Assembly: GCA_945889645.1 (NCBI GenBank)
Contig: CAMDCA010000017.1
Location: 1 to 39,298 of the forward strand
Length of the DNA: 39,298 nt
Direction of reading: 5' to 3'
From: Rhizobium sp. Q54
GTDB taxonomy: Bacteria; Pseudomonadota; Alphaproteobacteria; UBA2966; CAIVPW01
Made by a program: the position numbers and the translations under genes. Shown one piece after another: positions 38,240-39,298 of the stretch; position 1 is the stretch's first letter, and each line of letters begins with the position of its first letter. Under the pieces are notes generated by a model that saw nothing but the letters and a program-made list of their open reading frames with translations, was not told the origin of the DNA and made no database searches.

Positions 38240-39130
38240 TTACTTGAGTAGCTCGGCCGCCCTCGCCTTGCCGATCAGATACGACACGAAGGCCGCTGAG
38301 GCTCCGAACATGAAAAGGGCATCCGCCTCATCCACCGCAGGGGCATCCTTCTCAAGCAGGGCGTGACGAATACCTTGTTCTGTATTCGTAAAACCATAGA
38401 GCGCCTCAAATCCCCGCTTCATCGCGCCGTTGAGCTTTGTCGTCGCCTCAAGCCGAGCGAGAGCCGGACCGAGAGTCTGCGCATTGGGGTCCAACGTACG
38501 CGCGACCGCCTCAACTGCGTGCACGCTCTCACGCACGCTGTCAGCGTTGCGCCCGGCAGACAACTCTTGGGCAGCCTTGCGTAGGTGGCTTCGCGCGCCC
38601 CGAAATTCCGCCTTCGCCAGAGCGGCGAAGGCCTGCTCAATCACGCGATTCTCCTCGTGAGACCCGTTGGGCACGATCGTATCGTTGTCGAGGACGCGAT
38701 AGGCGGCCCTTGCGGTCCGCAACGCACGCTCGATCCTCTCGGCAAACCGGAAAGGCTTTTTGGGGTGACGCAAGGCCCACTGCAGCCATCCGAGGACCGC
38801 CACGTAGTCGCCCTTCTCGAAAGTCGCGCGCGTCTTCGCAACATGTGGGAGTTGCTCGGTCCCGAAGTCGTCTGCCATCCTGGCGTCGCGCTTCACATGC
38901 ATGTCGTAGAGGATCGCCCTCCAAGGATCCACGAGGTACCGCGGGCCCCCGTCGATCGGGTGTCGCGACGCATTCTGAAAATCGTCGTAGACAACCTCCC
39001 ACAACAACGCGCGCAACTCCGCGGACAGTTCGCGAAGGCGCAATTGCGTCGGCAGGGGCTCCACGCCTTCGGCCTGCTCGAACGTGACGTGCTGGCGCGC
39101 GTCATTGTCTGTTTTTGGGGATGAAACCAA
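38240..39130 (-). CDS. AbiJ-like abortive-infection family protein
   Basis: 296 residues, counted from a TTG at 39130; no ATG or GTG lies in frame between it and the upstream stop, so the start is uncertain. The N-terminal part (LRELSAELRALLWEVVYDDFQ) matches the AbiJ N-terminal domain pattern of 'eLRnaLWnv'. The C-terminal part matches AbiJ-type proteins: DSVRESVHAVEAVARTLDPNAQTLGPALARLEATTKLNGAMKRGFEALYGFTNTEQGIRHALLE, then DEADALFMFGASAAFVSYLIGKAR. Members are linked to phage defence by abortive infection and to HEPN-like folds. Codon usage is less GC-biased than in the core genes, suggesting horizontal transfer. No partner gene is visible, and the divergent gene at 39252 is cut off. The family assignment is by recall, not by search. 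Confidence 0.7.
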   Translation of the reverse strand: MVSSPKTDNDARQHVTFEQAEGVEPLPTQLRLRELSAELRALLWEVVYDDFQNASRHPIDGGPRYLVDPWRAILYDMHVKRDARMADDFGTEQLPHVAKTRATFEKGDYVAVLGWLQWALRHPKKPFRFAERIERALRTARAAYRVLDNDTIVPNGSHEENRVIEQAFAALAKAEFRGARSHLRKAAQELSAGRNADSVRESVHAVEAVARTLDPNAQTLGPALARLEATTKLNGAMKRGFEALYGFTNTEQGIRHALLEKDAPAVDEADALFMFGASAAFVSYLIGKARAAELLK

Positions 39131-39251
39131 TGTCGGCGCCGGCGCAGCTCGGTGGCGTCGCGAAGTTGGTTGGAATTGGTGGTGGCGTAGTCTCCGGGTG
39201 CTTCAACCCCAGCAAGTGCGGCGTTTGACGCGCCGGACAGGAGACCACGCC

Positions 39252-39298
39252 ATGACAAGCACTATCACGAAGCCGAATGCCGTTCAGCCTGACGCGGG
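39252..39298 (+). CDS. Start of a gene truncated by the window edge
   Basis: ATG at 39252 with GGAG about 9 bases upstream; 15 complete codons (MTSTITKPNAVQPDA) before the window ends. Too short to assign. It is divergent from the AbiJ-like gene, with about 120 bases between the two starts. Confidence 0.6.
   Translation, partial: MTSTITKPNAVQPDA

Overview
The window looks like a piece of a GC-rich alphaproteobacterial chromosome, most likely from the Rhodospirillales or a nearby order. This is inferred from gene content and order; no search was run. Pointers are the divergent block yqeY-dnaG-rpoD | carA-carB-greA, an ELM1-family gene, MlaA/MlaC lipid-transport proteins, an ArsR-methyltransferase fusion upstream of metF, a tRNA with an encoded CCA end, and almost universal G/C at third codon positions. 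Most of the window is core housekeeping DNA. The two ends (about 1-830 and 38,000-39,298) look more accessory.

Layout. (1) 179-829: an orphan ParD-like ribbon-helix-helix protein with an unknown C-terminal domain. (2) 838-6585, minus strand: a methionine-synthesis unit in the order ArsR-methyltransferase, metF, metH, with a palindromic operator in front of the regulator. The start of metH and its leader is repeated three times with a 116-bp period, which creates two 39-codon upstream ORFs, each ending in an ATGA overlap with the next start. A dispersed palindromic repeat lies between metF and metH. (3) 6816-8218: mlaA and mlaC (outer-membrane phospholipid trafficking), followed by a second copy of the same palindromic repeat. 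(4) 8328-13505: ettA (ABC-F), a YkgJ-type cysteine-cluster protein, a YhgE/Pip-like membrane protein, a secreted protein of unknown function and a DUF1761 membrane protein. (5) 13648-13724: tRNA-Ile2 (CAU).

(6) 14265-20077, minus strand: yqeY, dnaG, rpoD, an unusual chorismate mutase-cupin fusion and a membrane protein of unknown function, closely packed. (7) 20365-25461, plus strand: carA, carB and greA. (8) 25481-29637: an Lrp/AsnC regulator divergent from a three-gene unit (ELM1-family protein, 2OG-Fe(II) oxygenase, 635-residue protein of unknown function), with an AT-rich palindrome between them. (9) 29725-34128: trxB, then secreted TPR proteins and a small conserved-looking ORF with an odd start. 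(10) 34304-35696: an MsrP/YedY-type molybdoenzyme translationally coupled to a small anchored protein, with no msrQ in view. (11) 35862-37907: an EF-G paralogue in which the catalytic histidine is replaced by serine. (12) 38240-39298: an AbiJ-like abortive-infection protein and the first codons of a divergent gene.

How the parts fit together. The met genes form a self-regulated one-carbon/methionine unit. The yqeY-dnaG-rpoD block is the alphaproteobacterial counterpart of the macromolecular-synthesis operon. carAB supplies carbamoyl phosphate. The most original parts are the metH start triplication with coupled upstream ORFs, the chorismate mutase-cupin fusion, and the Lrp-flanked ELM1/oxygenase/unknown operon.
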